Assembly: GCF_003201105.1 (NCBI RefSeq) | Contig: NZ_QICJ01000008.1 | Coordinates: forward strand, 62,001-126,000 | Length of the DNA: 64,000 bases | Direction of reading: 5' to 3' | From: Dyella sp. AtDHG13 | GTDB taxonomy: Bacteria > Pseudomonadota > Gammaproteobacteria > Xanthomonadales > Rhodanobacteraceae | Part shown: positions 1 to 11,500 of the stretch, piece by piece | How positions within the stretch are numbered: position 1 is the first letter of the stretch | How the letters are laid out: each line of letters begins with the position of its first letter | Notes under the pieces: generated by a model | Database searches by the model: none | Told to the model about the DNA's origin: nothing | What the model saw: only the letters and a program-made list of their open reading frames with translations | Made by a program: the position numbers and the translations under genes

Positions 1-1589
1 GGCGCGCGCGGATCAAGCCAGCTCGAACCGTCGAGCCCCGCGGTCCAGGGCTGCCGCTGCGGCGTGGCCAGCGGCTTGAACGGATGCTCGATGAAGCGCT
101 TGCCTTCGGCCACGGTCGTGCTGTTGAGGAACAACGCCGGCAACGACGGAGCGGTCGGCCCGTACAGCGCAGCGAAGGGTTGCGCGAAGGCAGGCATGCC
201 TTCCTTGCTGGCCGCCGATTCCCATGCGCGCGTCAGGGCTCGCGAGCGGTCGTTGAGCCACGCGCCGGGCAACCAGCGCTGGGTGAAATCGACGAAGAAG
301 GCGTTGGCCAGTGTCGGTGCGAGAAAATCGTGGCTCAGCAGGCGGCGGGCGCGAGGCTCCAGAGTCGATACATCCACCGGCTGCGGTTGCGCCAGCGACG
401 CCGTATAGACGGCCAAACCCAGGCCGCCGCCCGACACGCCGCTGCTCGCCAGCAGGTGTCGCGCGAACAGGGGTTCGCTTCCCGATGATTGCCCTTGCTG
501 GGTCAGCGCGGTGAGCTTGCCTAGCACTTCGACGGTCCACGCGGCGCCGCGGATGCCGCCGCCCTCGGCCGACACCAGGATCACTGGGCAAGGGCGGCGT
601 TCCGCGCAGCGGTCCGTGAGCCAGTTGTCCATATAGGCATCGAACGACGTGCGCGTGTCCGCGGGTTGCGGCGCGGGTCGTTCATGCGTGGACATCGCCG
701 GGTACTGGCGCACCCTATGGTTGTCGTTGAGATGCAGCCAGTGCAACGAGGCGCCGAGCAGCAACAGCATGCTCAGCAGCGGCACGCCGCGCCGGTCGCC
801 GAGCATGCACAGCAGGCCGCCGTTGTAGCAGAGGAAGGCCTCGGCGATGAGCAGGATGGCCAGCGGGCCGATGCCGTCCAGCAGCTCCGGCCGGATGGCG
901 ATCAGCACGGTGGCGAGCACGTTGAGCAGCACCGCAGCCGCATACATGGCCACGGCCCGCGGGCCGAGCTCGCGCACGCGCCACACGCGCTTCTCTTCCC
1001 TGGGCTGAAGACACGGCGCGCGCACGCCCGCCATATGGCGCGACAGCATATGCCACGCACGGCGGCGCATGACGAAGAACACGATCAGCGCCGCCGACTC
1101 CACCAGCAGGCCCAGCGCACGCCAGCTGCGCTGCATGCATTGGTCGGTGATGCCGCACGGGCCATGCGGCAGCCGGCTCAAGGCCAGCACGTAGCCGAGG
1201 CAGATCAACAGCGGCACGGACGCGCCGAGCAGGCGCGGCAGCCAGTCGCGCAGGACGGCCGCGCGTTCGTCCTGCAGCGAGGGCCAGCGCGGATAACGCA
1301 GGCGATAGGCATTGCGCGCGGCATGCCACATGGCCAGGCCAGTCAGGGCGCCGGTGGCCAGCAAGGCCAGGTAGCGCCAGCGGCTGGGATCGGTCCACAG
1401 CGCAATCAGGAAAAGCTCGGCCGCCTGATCCACGGCGATGGCGACCACGGCCACCGTGGCCAGCACCAGCAGCGACACGCGCACGGGCTTGAGGTGATCG
1501 AGCACCAGCGCCGTCCAGCCCTGCATGCGGCGCCACCGGCTGCGGACGCCGCCGCGTGGCGTTTTCCTTGCGCGTTCGAGATCGGGCAT
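1..1589 (-). CDS. membrane-anchored patatin-like phospholipase domain protein (partial, C-terminus outside window)
   Basis: An open frame runs from an ATG at 1589 (GGGAGG ribosome site about 8 nt upstream) through base 1 without a stop, so at least 529 residues are present and the C-terminus is missing. The first ~310 residues are strongly hydrophobic and contain several predicted membrane segments (for example around residues 35-50, 60-75 and 100-118). The following part carries the two patatin signatures: an oxyanion-hole motif EGGGIRGA near residue 345 and the nucleophile elbow GVSGG near residue 385, spaced as in patatin-like lipases. The catalytic Asp would lie beyond the window. Inference: an inner-membrane protein with a lipid acyl hydrolase domain. 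Substrate and topology are unknown. It runs leftwards, away from its neighbour. Confidence 0.75.
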   Translation of the reverse strand, partial: MPDLERARKTPRGGVRSRWRRMQGWTALVLDHLKPVRVSLLVLATVAVVAIAVDQAAELFLIALWTDPSRWRYLALLATGALTGLAMWHAARNAYRLRYPRWPSLQDERAAVLRDWLPRLLGASVPLLICLGYVLALSRLPHGPCGITDQCMQRSWRALGLLVESAALIVFFVMRRRAWHMLSRHMAGVRAPCLQPREEKRVWRVRELGPRAVAMYAAAVLLNVLATVLIAIRPELLDGIGPLAILLIAEAFLCYNGGLLCMLGDRRGVPLLSMLLLLGASLHWLHLNDNHRVRQYPAMSTHERPAPQPADTRTSFDAYMDNWLTDRCAERRPCPVILVSAEGGGIRGAAWTVEVLGKLTALTQQGQSSGSEPLFARHLLASSGVSGGGLGLAVYTASLAQPQPVDVSTLEPRARRLLSHDFLAPTLANAFFVDFTQRWLPGAWLNDRSRALTRAWESAASKEGMPAFAQPFAALYGPTAPSLPALFLNSTTVAEGKRFIEHPFKPLATPQRQPWTAGLDGSSWLDPRA

Positions 1590-1803
1590 GCGGCGCCCTC
1601 CCGGTGCCGTGCTTCGCCATGGCCGCGGCCATAGTAGAGCGCCCGGGGGTCTGCCTCTCGTGATCCGGTTGGCATGCACGTTTCGGCGACATCGCCAACC
1701 GGGCGCTGAAGCGGCGTTCCCGCATTGCGCTGGCGGTCACCGTGCCTGTGGATACTTCCTGAGCCTGTGGACAGTTTGTGGATCGACTCACCGGGAGCTT
1801 GCG

Positions 1804-2064
1804 ATGACCACCGAAGGCCTGCTGATTTTCCTGTTGATCGGCGCCATTGCCGGCTGGCTGGCCGGCCTGATCGTGCGAGGCTTCGGCTTCGGGCTGATCG
1901 GCAACATCGTGGTCGGCATCATCGGCGCGTTCTTCGCCGGGTGGTTGCTGCCGCGGTTGGGCGTGCATTTCGCCGTGGCGGGGCCCTTCGTCAACAGCGT
2001 GCTGCACGCGTTGATCGGCGCGGTGGTGCTGCTGGCCATCGTGGGCGTGATACGCAGCATGTAG
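1804..2064 (+). CDS. GlsB/YeaQ/YmgE family stress-response membrane protein
   Basis: This 86-residue, almost entirely hydrophobic protein has three membrane segments (about residues 5-22, 28-48 and 62-84) and the glycine-rich pattern (IGAIAGWLAG, GNIVVGIIGAFFAGW) typical of the small transglycosylase-associated / GlsB family. Such proteins are often induced by stress, but their biochemical function is not settled. The ATG at 1804 follows a GGGAG ribosome site. It stands alone between the divergent patatin-like gene and the convergent MHS transporter. Confidence 0.85.
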   Translation: MTTEGLLIFLLIGAIAGWLAGLIVRGFGFGLIGNIVVGIIGAFFAGWLLPRLGVHFAVAGPFVNSVLHALIGAVVLLAIVGVIRSM

Positions 2065-2121
2065 CGGCCATAGAAAAGGCGCGGCGGTTGCCCGTCGCGC
2101 CTTGGCCTTGCGTGAAAACGC

Positions 2122-3780
2122 TCAGTAGCGGATGTCGACGTCCTTGGTTTCGCGCAGGAACAGCAGGCCAATGAAGAACGTGGCGATGGCCACGATGATC
2201 GGATACCACAGGCCGTAGTAGATATCGCCCTTCCAGGCCACCAGCATGAAGCCGATGGTGGGCACGAAACCGCCGAACCAGCCATTGCCGATGTGGTACG
2301 GCAGGCTCATCGAGGTGTAGCGGATGCGCGTGGGGAACATTTCCACCAGCCATGCGGCGATGGGCCCGTACACCATGGTCACGTAGATCACCAGGATCGC
2401 GAGCAGCACGATGAGCATGACGTAGTTGCTCTGCGCGGGGTCGGCCTTCTCCGGATAACCGGCGGCTTTCAGCGCCGCGCCCAGCTGCGCGCCGAAGGCC
2501 TTGCCCTGGTCGGCGAAGGCCTTGCTGTCCAGCGAAGCGCCCTCGAAAGATGTAATGCTGCGATCGCCGATCTTCACTTCGGCCACGCTGCCCGGCTCGG
2601 CGGTGACGTTGGAGTACGGAATGCCCTTCTTCGCCAGCGCGCTCTTGGCCACGTCGCACGAGCTGGTGAACTTGGTCTTGCCGACCGGATCGAACTGGAA
2701 GCTGCAGGCCTTGGGATCGGCCACCACCTTCACCGGCGCGGTGGCCGCGGCAGTCTCGATGGCCGGGTTGCCGAAGTGCGTCAGGCCCTTGAAGATCGGG
2801 AAGTAGGTCAGCGCGGCGAGCAGGCAGCCGGCGAGCACGATGGTCTTGCGGCCGATGCGATCCGACAGCCAGCCAAACAGCACGAAGAACGGCGTGCCGA
2901 TGGCAAGCGCGGCGGCGATCAGCAGGTTCGCCGTGGTGCCGTCGATCTTCAGGCTCTGGGTGAGGAAGTACAGCGCGTAGAACTGGCCCGTGTACCACAC
3001 CACGGCCTGGCCGGCGGTGGCACCGAGCAGCGCGAGGATCACCAGCTTGAGGTTCTTCCACTGGCCGAACGCTTCGGTGAGCGGCGCCTTGGAGTGCTTG
3101 CCCTCGGCCTTCATCTGCTGGAACACCGGCGACTCGTGCAACTGCATGCGGATGTACACCGACACCGCCAGCAGCAGCGAGGACACCAGGAACGGAATGC
3201 GCCAGCCCCAGTCGTCGAACTTGGCGTCGCCCAACCCCAGGCGCGTGCCGAGGATGACCAGCAGGGACAGGAACAGGCCGAACGTGGCGGTGATCTGGAT
3301 GAAGCTGGTGTACAGGCCGCGCTTGCCGTTGGGCGCATGTTCGGCCACATAGGTGGCCGCGCCGCCATACTCGCCGCCCAGCGCCAGGCCCTGCAGCAGG
3401 CGCAGCGCGATCAGCAAGGTCGGCGCGGCGACGCCAAGCTGTGCATAACCCGGCAGCACGCCGACGAAGAACGTCGACAGGCCCATGATGATGATGGTGA
3501 TGAGGAAGGTGTACTTGCGCCCGATCATGTCGCCCAGGCGGCCAAACACGATGGCGCCGAACGGACGCACCGCGAAGCCGGCGGCGAAGGCGAGCAGTGC
3601 GAAGATGAACTGGCTGGTTTCGTTGAGGCCGGTGAAGAAGTGCTTGCCGATCAGCGCGGCCAGCGAGCCATAGAGATAGAAGTCGTACCACTCGAACACG
3701 GTGCCCAGGCTGGAAGCCAGGATGACGCGGCGGTGGCCGGTGTCGAGCGATCCCCGCATGTCGACGGCGGTCGTAGCCAT
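2122..3780 (-). CDS. MFS transporter, metabolite:H+ symporter (MHS) family, with a periplasmic insert
   Basis: A 552-residue major facilitator of the MHS branch (ShiA/KgtP/ProP-like proton symporters). Visible family marks are the first helix [10 protein letters not shown] near residue 30, motif A ([10 protein letters not shown]) between helices 2 and 3, its repeat ([10 protein letters not shown]) between helices 8 and 9, and a C-terminal RETKD. It is about 100 residues longer than the family norm (430-450), because a hydrophilic insert with two cysteines (around residues 355-460) separates helices 9 and 10, a loop expected to be periplasmic. It sits downstream of a DcaP-like porin and close to acs, which suggests uptake of a small carboxylate. 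The substrate is inferred, not shown. Confidence 0.85.
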   Translation of the reverse strand: MATTAVDMRGSLDTGHRRVILASSLGTVFEWYDFYLYGSLAALIGKHFFTGLNETSQFIFALLAFAAGFAVRPFGAIVFGRLGDMIGRKYTFLITIIIMGLSTFFVGVLPGYAQLGVAAPTLLIALRLLQGLALGGEYGGAATYVAEHAPNGKRGLYTSFIQITATFGLFLSLLVILGTRLGLGDAKFDDWGWRIPFLVSSLLLAVSVYIRMQLHESPVFQQMKAEGKHSKAPLTEAFGQWKNLKLVILALLGATAGQAVVWYTGQFYALYFLTQSLKIDGTTANLLIAAALAIGTPFFVLFGWLSDRIGRKTIVLAGCLLAALTYFPIFKGLTHFGNPAIETAAATAPVKVVADPKACSFQFDPVGKTKFTSSCDVAKSALAKKGIPYSNVTAEPGSVAEVKIGDRSITSFEGASLDSKAFADQGKAFGAQLGAALKAAGYPEKADPAQSNYVMLIVLLAILVIYVTMVYGPIAAWLVEMFPTRIRYTSMSLPYHIGNGWFGGFVPTIGFMLVAWKGDIYYGLWYPIIVAIATFFIGLLFLRETKDVDIRY

Positions 3781-3960
3781 GATGTAACCCTCAGTTGTGA
3801 CGCTCGGTCAGGTCGATGGATGACGTTTTTCTGCGTGCATGCCGCTGGAGCGGCAGCCGCCACTCGTCGCGTCCCTCTCCACTGTCCGGTTCGGGCGCCT
3901 CCCGTCGCCCCGCCCGGTGATGCCGGCAGCAACGCTGCTCGCGTCGCCGCCGTTGCTTGC

Positions 3961-5469
3961 TCAGAACTTGTACATGGCGCTGAAGTTGAACTGGTTGCCG
4001 TTGACGGTGTGGCTCGACGCCGAGTTCTTCAGCTGGTAGCGCACGTCGTCGTAGAGATATTCCACGCCAAGCTCATAGTTGCCCGAGGCGTATTGCAGGC
4101 TGACTGCACTCATGTTGTTTCGCAGCAGCGCCGTGCCCGGCGCGGCGGCGGTGCCGGCAGGAGTCCACGCAAGCACGTCGTCGCGATTTGGCCTTGCCGC
4201 GGCGAAGAAGCCGTTGACACTCCACTTCGGCGTGAAGTTGTAGCCCGCCTGCACGAAGCCGCCCGATTCCTTGATGTTGCCGAACTGCGACATGGCGCCG
4301 AAGATTTCGCCCAAGGCCCTGCCGGCATAGAGCAGGCCCTTGAAGGTCCACGGGCCGGGTTTCCACTGGCCGCCCAGGTCGTAGCCAAAGCTTTGCAGGT
4401 TGTCGCGCGGCGGCTTGGCCGTGATGTTGCCCACGCCGTGCAGGTCGATTTCCGAGTAATGCGCGGTGAGGTAGGCCAGCCAGTTGCTGCCTTGCGCGTG
4501 CAGGCGCGCTTCCACCTGCGGCTTGAAGTGTGCGGCGCCACCGTTGAGGTAGTTGATGGTGGAGTTGCCGGCGGCATTTTGCGGTCCGCTCCAGCTGCCC
4601 TCGAGCACGGCCACGTCGAAACGCCATTTCACGCCGTCGGTGCCGTGGTTGAGATCCTGCATGACGATCACGCCGGGATAGCGCCAACCCACGATGCCCG
4701 CGCCATAGCCCAGGGGAAAGGCAATGTGCGACAACGAGGTGGGCGTGTTCTCCAGCGGGAACATCAGGTCCCACATCTGGCCCACGCGCACCGTGGTGCC
4801 CCAGTTGGGATTGACGATGTCCATATAGGCCTGGCGAAGGCGCGGTATCGGCTGCTGCTGCGCATAGGCGCCGGTACCGTTGTTGCCGCCGAAGAAGTCC
4901 ATCTCGATGCGGCCGCTGCCGTTCCAGTCGTCGTTCAACTTGGCGCCGGTGAAGTCGAGCCAGAAGCGAGTGTTGCGGATGTCGGCGCCGCTGAGCGATC
5001 CGGTATAGCCGTTGGCCTTGTTGGCCGCGGTGGGCGGCGCCGGGATCTCGGCGTTCTGGCCATTGCCGTAATTGATGAAGGTGCGGTCCTGGCCGAACAC
5101 CGTGGCATCGATAAAGCCGTGCAAGGCCACCGACAGGCCGGGGGCCGTGGTGAACTGCGGCTTGGGCGCCGCTTCCACCTTGGTCTGCGTGGCCTGTGCC
5201 GTGGTCTGCGCCTGCGTGGCGGCGACCTGCGCCTGTTGCGCGGTCTGCGTGGCCTGCGTGGTGGCGGCCTTCTGTTCCTGGATCATGGCCTTCAGTTCGG
5301 CCAGTTCCTGTTCCAGCTGGTTGACGCGCTGTTCGAGCTGCTGCTCCCGCGTGCTGCTCTTGGTGGTTTTCGTGGTGCTCTGCGCGTGGACTCCCAGCGG
5401 CAGGCTCAGCGCGCAGGCGATGCCAACAGCCAGCAGGCCGTGGCGTCGTGCGGTCGTAGGCAGTGTCAT
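3961..5469 (-). CDS. DcaP-like outer-membrane porin with N-terminal coiled coil
   Basis: The start at 5469 is preferred over an in-frame upstream ATG (5517) because a strong GGGGAGG ribosome site precedes it and it begins directly with a signal peptide ending near GVHAQS. After a short Ser/Thr/Lys stretch come ~35 residues of heptad-like coiled coil ([20 protein letters not shown]), an Ala/Gln/Thr-rich linker, and a ~390-residue beta-barrel that starts at [11 protein letters not shown] and ends in the aromatic MYKF expected of outer-membrane proteins. This layout matches DcaP-type trimeric porins, which pass dicarboxylates and other anionic solutes. The gene is divergent from acs across a 219-bp region and precedes the MHS symporter, so outer- and inner-membrane steps for one solute are plausible. 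Confidence 0.8.
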   Translation of the reverse strand: MTLPTTARRHGLLAVGIACALSLPLGVHAQSTTKTTKSSTREQQLEQRVNQLEQELAELKAMIQEQKAATTQATQTAQQAQVAATQAQTTAQATQTKVEAAPKPQFTTAPGLSVALHGFIDATVFGQDRTFINYGNGQNAEIPAPPTAANKANGYTGSLSGADIRNTRFWLDFTGAKLNDDWNGSGRIEMDFFGGNNGTGAYAQQQPIPRLRQAYMDIVNPNWGTTVRVGQMWDLMFPLENTPTSLSHIAFPLGYGAGIVGWRYPGVIVMQDLNHGTDGVKWRFDVAVLEGSWSGPQNAAGNSTINYLNGGAAHFKPQVEARLHAQGSNWLAYLTAHYSEIDLHGVGNITAKPPRDNLQSFGYDLGGQWKPGPWTFKGLLYAGRALGEIFGAMSQFGNIKESGGFVQAGYNFTPKWSVNGFFAAARPNRDDVLAWTPAGTAAAPGTALLRNNMSAVSLQYASGNYELGVEYLYDDVRYQLKNSASSHTVNGNQFNFSAMYKF

Positions 5470-5536
5470 GGCAGGCCTCCCCAGGTCGATGACCAGCCGA
5501 GGATGTCCATGCTGCATTGCGGACGCCTATTCACCA

Positions 5537-5555
5537 TTGGTCGAACCTCGACCAA
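5537..5555. promoter_or_regulatory. perfect 8-3-8 inverted repeat in the porin/acs divergent promoter region
   Basis: TTGGTCGA-acc-TCGACCAA is a perfect palindrome of two 8-nt arms with a 3-nt spacer, 68 nt upstream of the porin start and 134 nt upstream of the acs start. Its position between two divergently read genes fits an operator for a dimeric regulator. Which regulator (CrbR or another) cannot be read from the sequence. Confidence 0.5.
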
Positions 5556-5688
5556 AGTCGAAAGCGGCCGCGTTCACGCCGAAACGTACCGATCACCAGC
5601 CAGACGCTACACTCGGCGAGTCATGCCGCGGCAGGCGGCAACGTTCATCCATGAGGAGGCCGGCAGGACCGGCCGCAGGAGCCCCGCG

Positions 5689-7629
<1,941 letters not shown>

Positions 7630-7631
7630 TG

Positions 7632-7789
7632 AGGGAATAGAGAATGGGGAATGGAGAATAGTGCGCTTCGTTGCAGGTCTCTGTTCCCCATACATTCGGC
7701 TCTAATGAAGGAGCATCAGCAAAAGCGCAGCGCATGTACCCGCCTTGCACTGCTTTTCACTATTCCCTATTCCCCACTCCCTATTCCCT
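7632..7789. repeat. long imperfect inverted repeat (GGGAATAG type) downstream of acs
   Basis: Two 32-nt arms (7632-7663 and 7758-7789), built from repeated GGGAATAG/GGGGAAT words, pair with about four mismatches around a 94-nt loop. The left arm begins two bases after the acs stop codon and the right arm ends just before the crbR start. It belongs to the 3'-end hairpin family also present at 8470, 56369, 61039 and 61711. It may act as a terminator or RNA-stability structure, or be a dispersed repeat. Confidence 0.7.
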
Positions 7790-7796
7790 CCCCAAC

Positions 7797-8471
7797 ATGC
7801 CCGACGTACTCATCGCCGACGATCACCCGCTCTTCCGTGATGCCCTGCAACGCGCCGTGGTCGCCGCAGTTCCCGACGCGAGCGTGCACAGCGCGGACAG
7901 CGTGTACACGCTGCTCAGCCTGATCGAACAGTACCCCGACGCCGAACTGCTGCTGCTCGACCTGCACATGCCGGGCGCGCGCGGCTACTCGGCGCTCGCG
8001 CACATCCGCGGGCAATTCCCAGGGCTGCCGACCATCGTGGTGTCGGGACACGAGGACGTGCAGGTCGCGCGCCGCGCGCTCGCGCACGGCGCATCCGCCT
8101 ATATCCCCAAGTCGACGCCGGGCGAGGACATCATCACCGCCATCCGCAAGGTGCTGGATGGCGACGTATGGCTGCCGCACCAGCTGGTCGGTGGCGGCAC
8201 GGAACTGAAACCCGATGAGGCGGCGGTGGCTGATCGCATCGCCACGCTCACGCCTCAGCAATTTCGCGTGCTCACCATGATCGCCGAAGGCCTTCTCAAC
8301 AAGCAGATCGCCTACGATCTCGGCGTTTCCGAAGCGACCGTCAAGGCGCACATGACGGCGATCATGCGCAAGCTCGGCGTGAACAACCGCACGCAAGTCG
8401 CGCTGGCCGCCAGCCATCTGGCGATCGACCAGGAAGCGATGCCCTCGCTACCCGATGAAAGCGAGGAATGA
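7797..8471 (+). CDS. crbR: LuxR/NarL-type response regulator, CrbR-like
   Basis: A 224-residue response regulator. The receiver domain (residues 1-120) has the acidic pair IADDHP, the phospho-acceptor Asp in LLLDLHMPG and the conserved Lys in YIPKST. The C-terminal HTH (about residues 147-205) reads LTPQQFRVLTMIAEGLLNKQ and ends in the typical VKAHMTAIMRKLGV. Known biology: CrbS/CrbR pairs in Vibrio and Pseudomonas switch on acs during acetate use. Here the gene directly follows acs and is convergent with a CrbS-like kinase, so the same role is likely. The ATG at 7797 lies inside or next to the right arm of an inverted repeat and has only a weak ribosome site. Confidence 0.85.
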   Translation: MPDVLIADDHPLFRDALQRAVVAAVPDASVHSADSVYTLLSLIEQYPDAELLLLDLHMPGARGYSALAHIRGQFPGLPTIVVSGHEDVQVARRALAHGASAYIPKSTPGEDIITAIRKVLDGDVWLPHQLVGGGTELKPDEAAVADRIATLTPQQFRVLTMIAEGLLNKQIAYDLGVSEATVKAHMTAIMRKLGVNNRTQVALAASHLAIDQEAMPSLPDESEE

Positions 8472-8540
8472 GTGAAGAGAAGTGAGAAGTGAGAGAAGAG
8501 CCGTGCCCGCTTTCTCTGTTTTTCTCACTCCTCTTCACTC
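8470..8540. repeat. inverted repeat (GAGTGAAGAG type) between crbR and crbS
   Basis: Arms 8470-8488 and 8522-8540 (19 nt, one mismatch) form a hairpin in the gap between two convergent genes. The left arm overlaps the crbR stop codon. The continuation of the right arm to 8553 runs into the crbS stop codon (on the minus strand, TAG followed by AGCGAGAAGTGAGTG). The same text follows the xerC stop near 61819. It is a likely bidirectional terminator. Confidence 0.7.
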
Positions 8541-8550
8541 ACTTCTCGCT

Positions 8551-11500
8551 CTACGCCATCTGCCGCCTCACCAGCGCGCTCAGCAACGCGCGCAAGGCCG
8601 CCGGTCGTACCGGCTTGTGCAGGATGGGATAGCCCAGGGATCGCGCGCGCTGCTTGAGTTCGCTGCTGCCGTCGGCAGTGATCATGGCGATGGGCGGCAG
8701 GTCGCCGATCACGCCGCGTAGTTCTTCCAGCGCCTGCAAGCCGTCCAGGTCGTCGGTGAGGTGGTAGTCCGCGAGGATCAGGTCGATGCCGCCGCGACGA
8801 AGTTCCTGCTCGGCCTGCGCCACGTCGAGCGCCGTGCGGCAGTCCACGCCCCAGCGCTGCAGCAGCGCACGCATGCCGTCGAGGATGGCTGGATCGTTGT
8901 CCAGGCACAGCACGGTGAGCGGCAGCTGTTCGTTCGATACCGGGTGGGCATTGGCGCGGCGCCTGGGTATTGCGCTTTCCGCGCGCGGCACGCGCACGGC
9001 GAAACGGCTGCCCTTGCCTTCGCGTGATTCGAGCTCGAGCTTGTGATGCAGGATGCCGGCGATGCGTTCGCAGATCGACAGGCCCAGCCCCAACCCTTTC
9101 TCGCCCCAGGGCGAGGGACGATCCAGTCGCTGGAACTCGCCGAAGATGCGTGCGCGTTGCGTCTCCGCGATGCCCGGCCCCGTGTCCCACACCTCGATGC
9201 GCACCTCGTCGCCCATGCGGCGCGCGCCCAGCAGGATGCCGCCCTCGCGGGTGTAGCGCAGCGCGTTGGAGATGAAGTTCTGCAGGATGCGCCGCAGCAG
9301 TTGCGGATCGCTGCGCACGGCGAGCCGGGTCGGCACCACGCGCAGACGCAGACCGCGCTGCTGGGAAAGCACGGCGAATTGCGCCTTGAGTGACTCGAAC
9401 AGGTCGGACAGCGCCACGTTGCTCACATCCGCGCGATAGCTACCCGCGTCCAGGCGCGAGGTATCCAGCAGTGCGTCGAGCAGATCTTCCGCCGCGCGGA
9501 ACGATGCGTCGATGCGTTCCGCCAGCAGGCTGGCTTCGTCGTCCAGGCCCGGATGCTGACGCAAGGCCGCGGTGAACAGCCGCGCCGCGTTCAAGGGCTG
9601 CAACAGGTCGTGGCTGGCCGCCGCGAGGAAGCGCGTCTTGGAGGCGTTGGCCATCTCCGCCTCGCGACGGGCGTGCGCAGCGGAGTTCAATGCCTCGCTC
9701 AACTCGGCCGTGCGCTGGTCGACGCGCTGCTCCAGCGTTTCGTTCGCTTCGATCAGCGCCTGTTCCGCGTGCTTGTACGCGGTGACATCGGTGTAGGTGG
9801 TGACGTAGCCGCCGCCGGGCAGCGCGCGTCCACGCATCTCGATCACCGAGCCGTCGGGCCGGATGCGCTGGAACACATGCGGAGAACCCGCGTGCATGTG
9901 GGCAAGGCGCTTGGCGACGTGCGCCTCGACTTCGCCGGGACCGCATTCGCCATGCTCGGCGTTCCAGCGGATGAGATCCGCCACCGGCACGCCGACGTAG
10001 ACCATGCCGTCGGGATAATCGAACAGTTCCAGATAGCGCCGGTTCCACGCCACCAGCCGCATGGTGGCATCGACCACGCTGATGCCTTGCGACACGTTCT
10101 CCAGCGTCGTGGAAAGCAACTCGCGGTTGAAGCGCAATTCCTGCGAGGCCTCGTCCATCAGCGCCATCGCTTCGGCGATGTCCAGCCCGGAGCCGGACAA
10201 GGCGCCCATCAGGATGCGGCGCGCGCTCGCCGCGCCCACCGCGGCGGCAAGCAGGCGCTCGGTGTACTGGATCAGCGCACGGTCGGCGGCTTCGCTGGGT
10301 TGCAGCGGCTTGCCGCGTCGTTCGGCGTATTCGTCGAAGGCGCGCTGGCTGCTGCGTTCGCCGACGATGCGTTCGGCGATGGTGCGCAGGTCCGCGACGG
10401 CCACGCGGCCGCGCCAATCGCCGGCGCCGCGGCTGTCGATGGCATACGGGTCGATGAACATCGCCGCGTGCAGGCGTTCTTCCAGGTTGGGGCGGAACCG
10501 CAGCGAGACAAAGATCAGGCACGCCACGTTCACCAGCAGCGACCAGAACGTGCCGTGCATCACCGGATCCCAGCCGCTCAGGTGAAACAGCGCCTGCGGC
10601 TGCAACCAGCTGAGATTCATCGGCCCCGTCGCCAACCATGCGGCCGAACGATCCATCGCGGGCAGCAGCAAGGTGTACGCCCACACCAGAAAGCCCATCG
10701 CCAGGCCTGTGGCTACACCCTTACGGCTGGCGCTGCGCCAGTACAGCGCCGCCACGATGCCCGGCGCGAACTGCGCCACCGCCGCGAACGCCAGCAGCCC
10801 AGTGGCCGCCAGGTTGGTGGTGTCGGCCACCACGCGGTAGTAGACGTAAGCCATGGCGGCGAGCGCGATGATGGCGATGCGGCGGACCAGCAGCACCAGC
10901 TGCGAGAGGTCCGCGCGCTGCTCCAGCTTCAGCGCGCGGATGCGCAGCAGCATCGGCATGACGATGTCGTTGCTGATCATCGTGGACAAGGCCACGCACG
11001 CCACGATCACCATGCCCGTGGCCGCGGAGAAACCGCCGAGGAAGGCGAGCAACGCTATGGTGCGGTCGCCGTAAGCCATGGGCAGCGTAAGCACCCAGGC
11101 GTCCTTGTTGCCCTGCTGCAGCTGCGGCAGGTGCAGACCCGCCGCGACGATGGGCAGCACGGCCACGCTGATGATCACCATGTAGGCGGGAAACAGCCAT
11201 CGCGCACGCGAGACGTCGTGCGGGTCTTCGCATTCCACCACGCCGATCTGGAACTGCCGCGGCAGGCAGAACATGGCGCAGAAGGCGAGCAGGGTCTGCG
11301 CAAGAAAGCCGGGCGATACACCGTCGGCGAGCTGCTGCGCGGGCAGGCGCACCGTATCGGCCAGGCCGGGTCCGCGCCATAGCGCGTAGGCCGCCAGCAT
11401 GACGAACACCACCAGCTTGATCAGCGATTCCACCGCGATGGCGAGCATCATGCCGTGGTGATGTTCGGTGGCGTCGATGGTGCGCGTGCCGAACAGGATC

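Noticed and set aside
666-1634. A 322-residue rightward frame opposite the patatin-like gene
   Set aside because: Low-complexity His/Ala/Arg composition typical of antisense frames in high-GC DNA; the leftward frame carries patatin motifs.
2293-5688. A very long rightward open frame continuous with acs
   Set aside because: It is the antisense of the MHS transporter and porin. The protein is His/Arg/Gln-rich without family motifs, and the acs start at 5689 has its own ribosome site and correct N-terminus.
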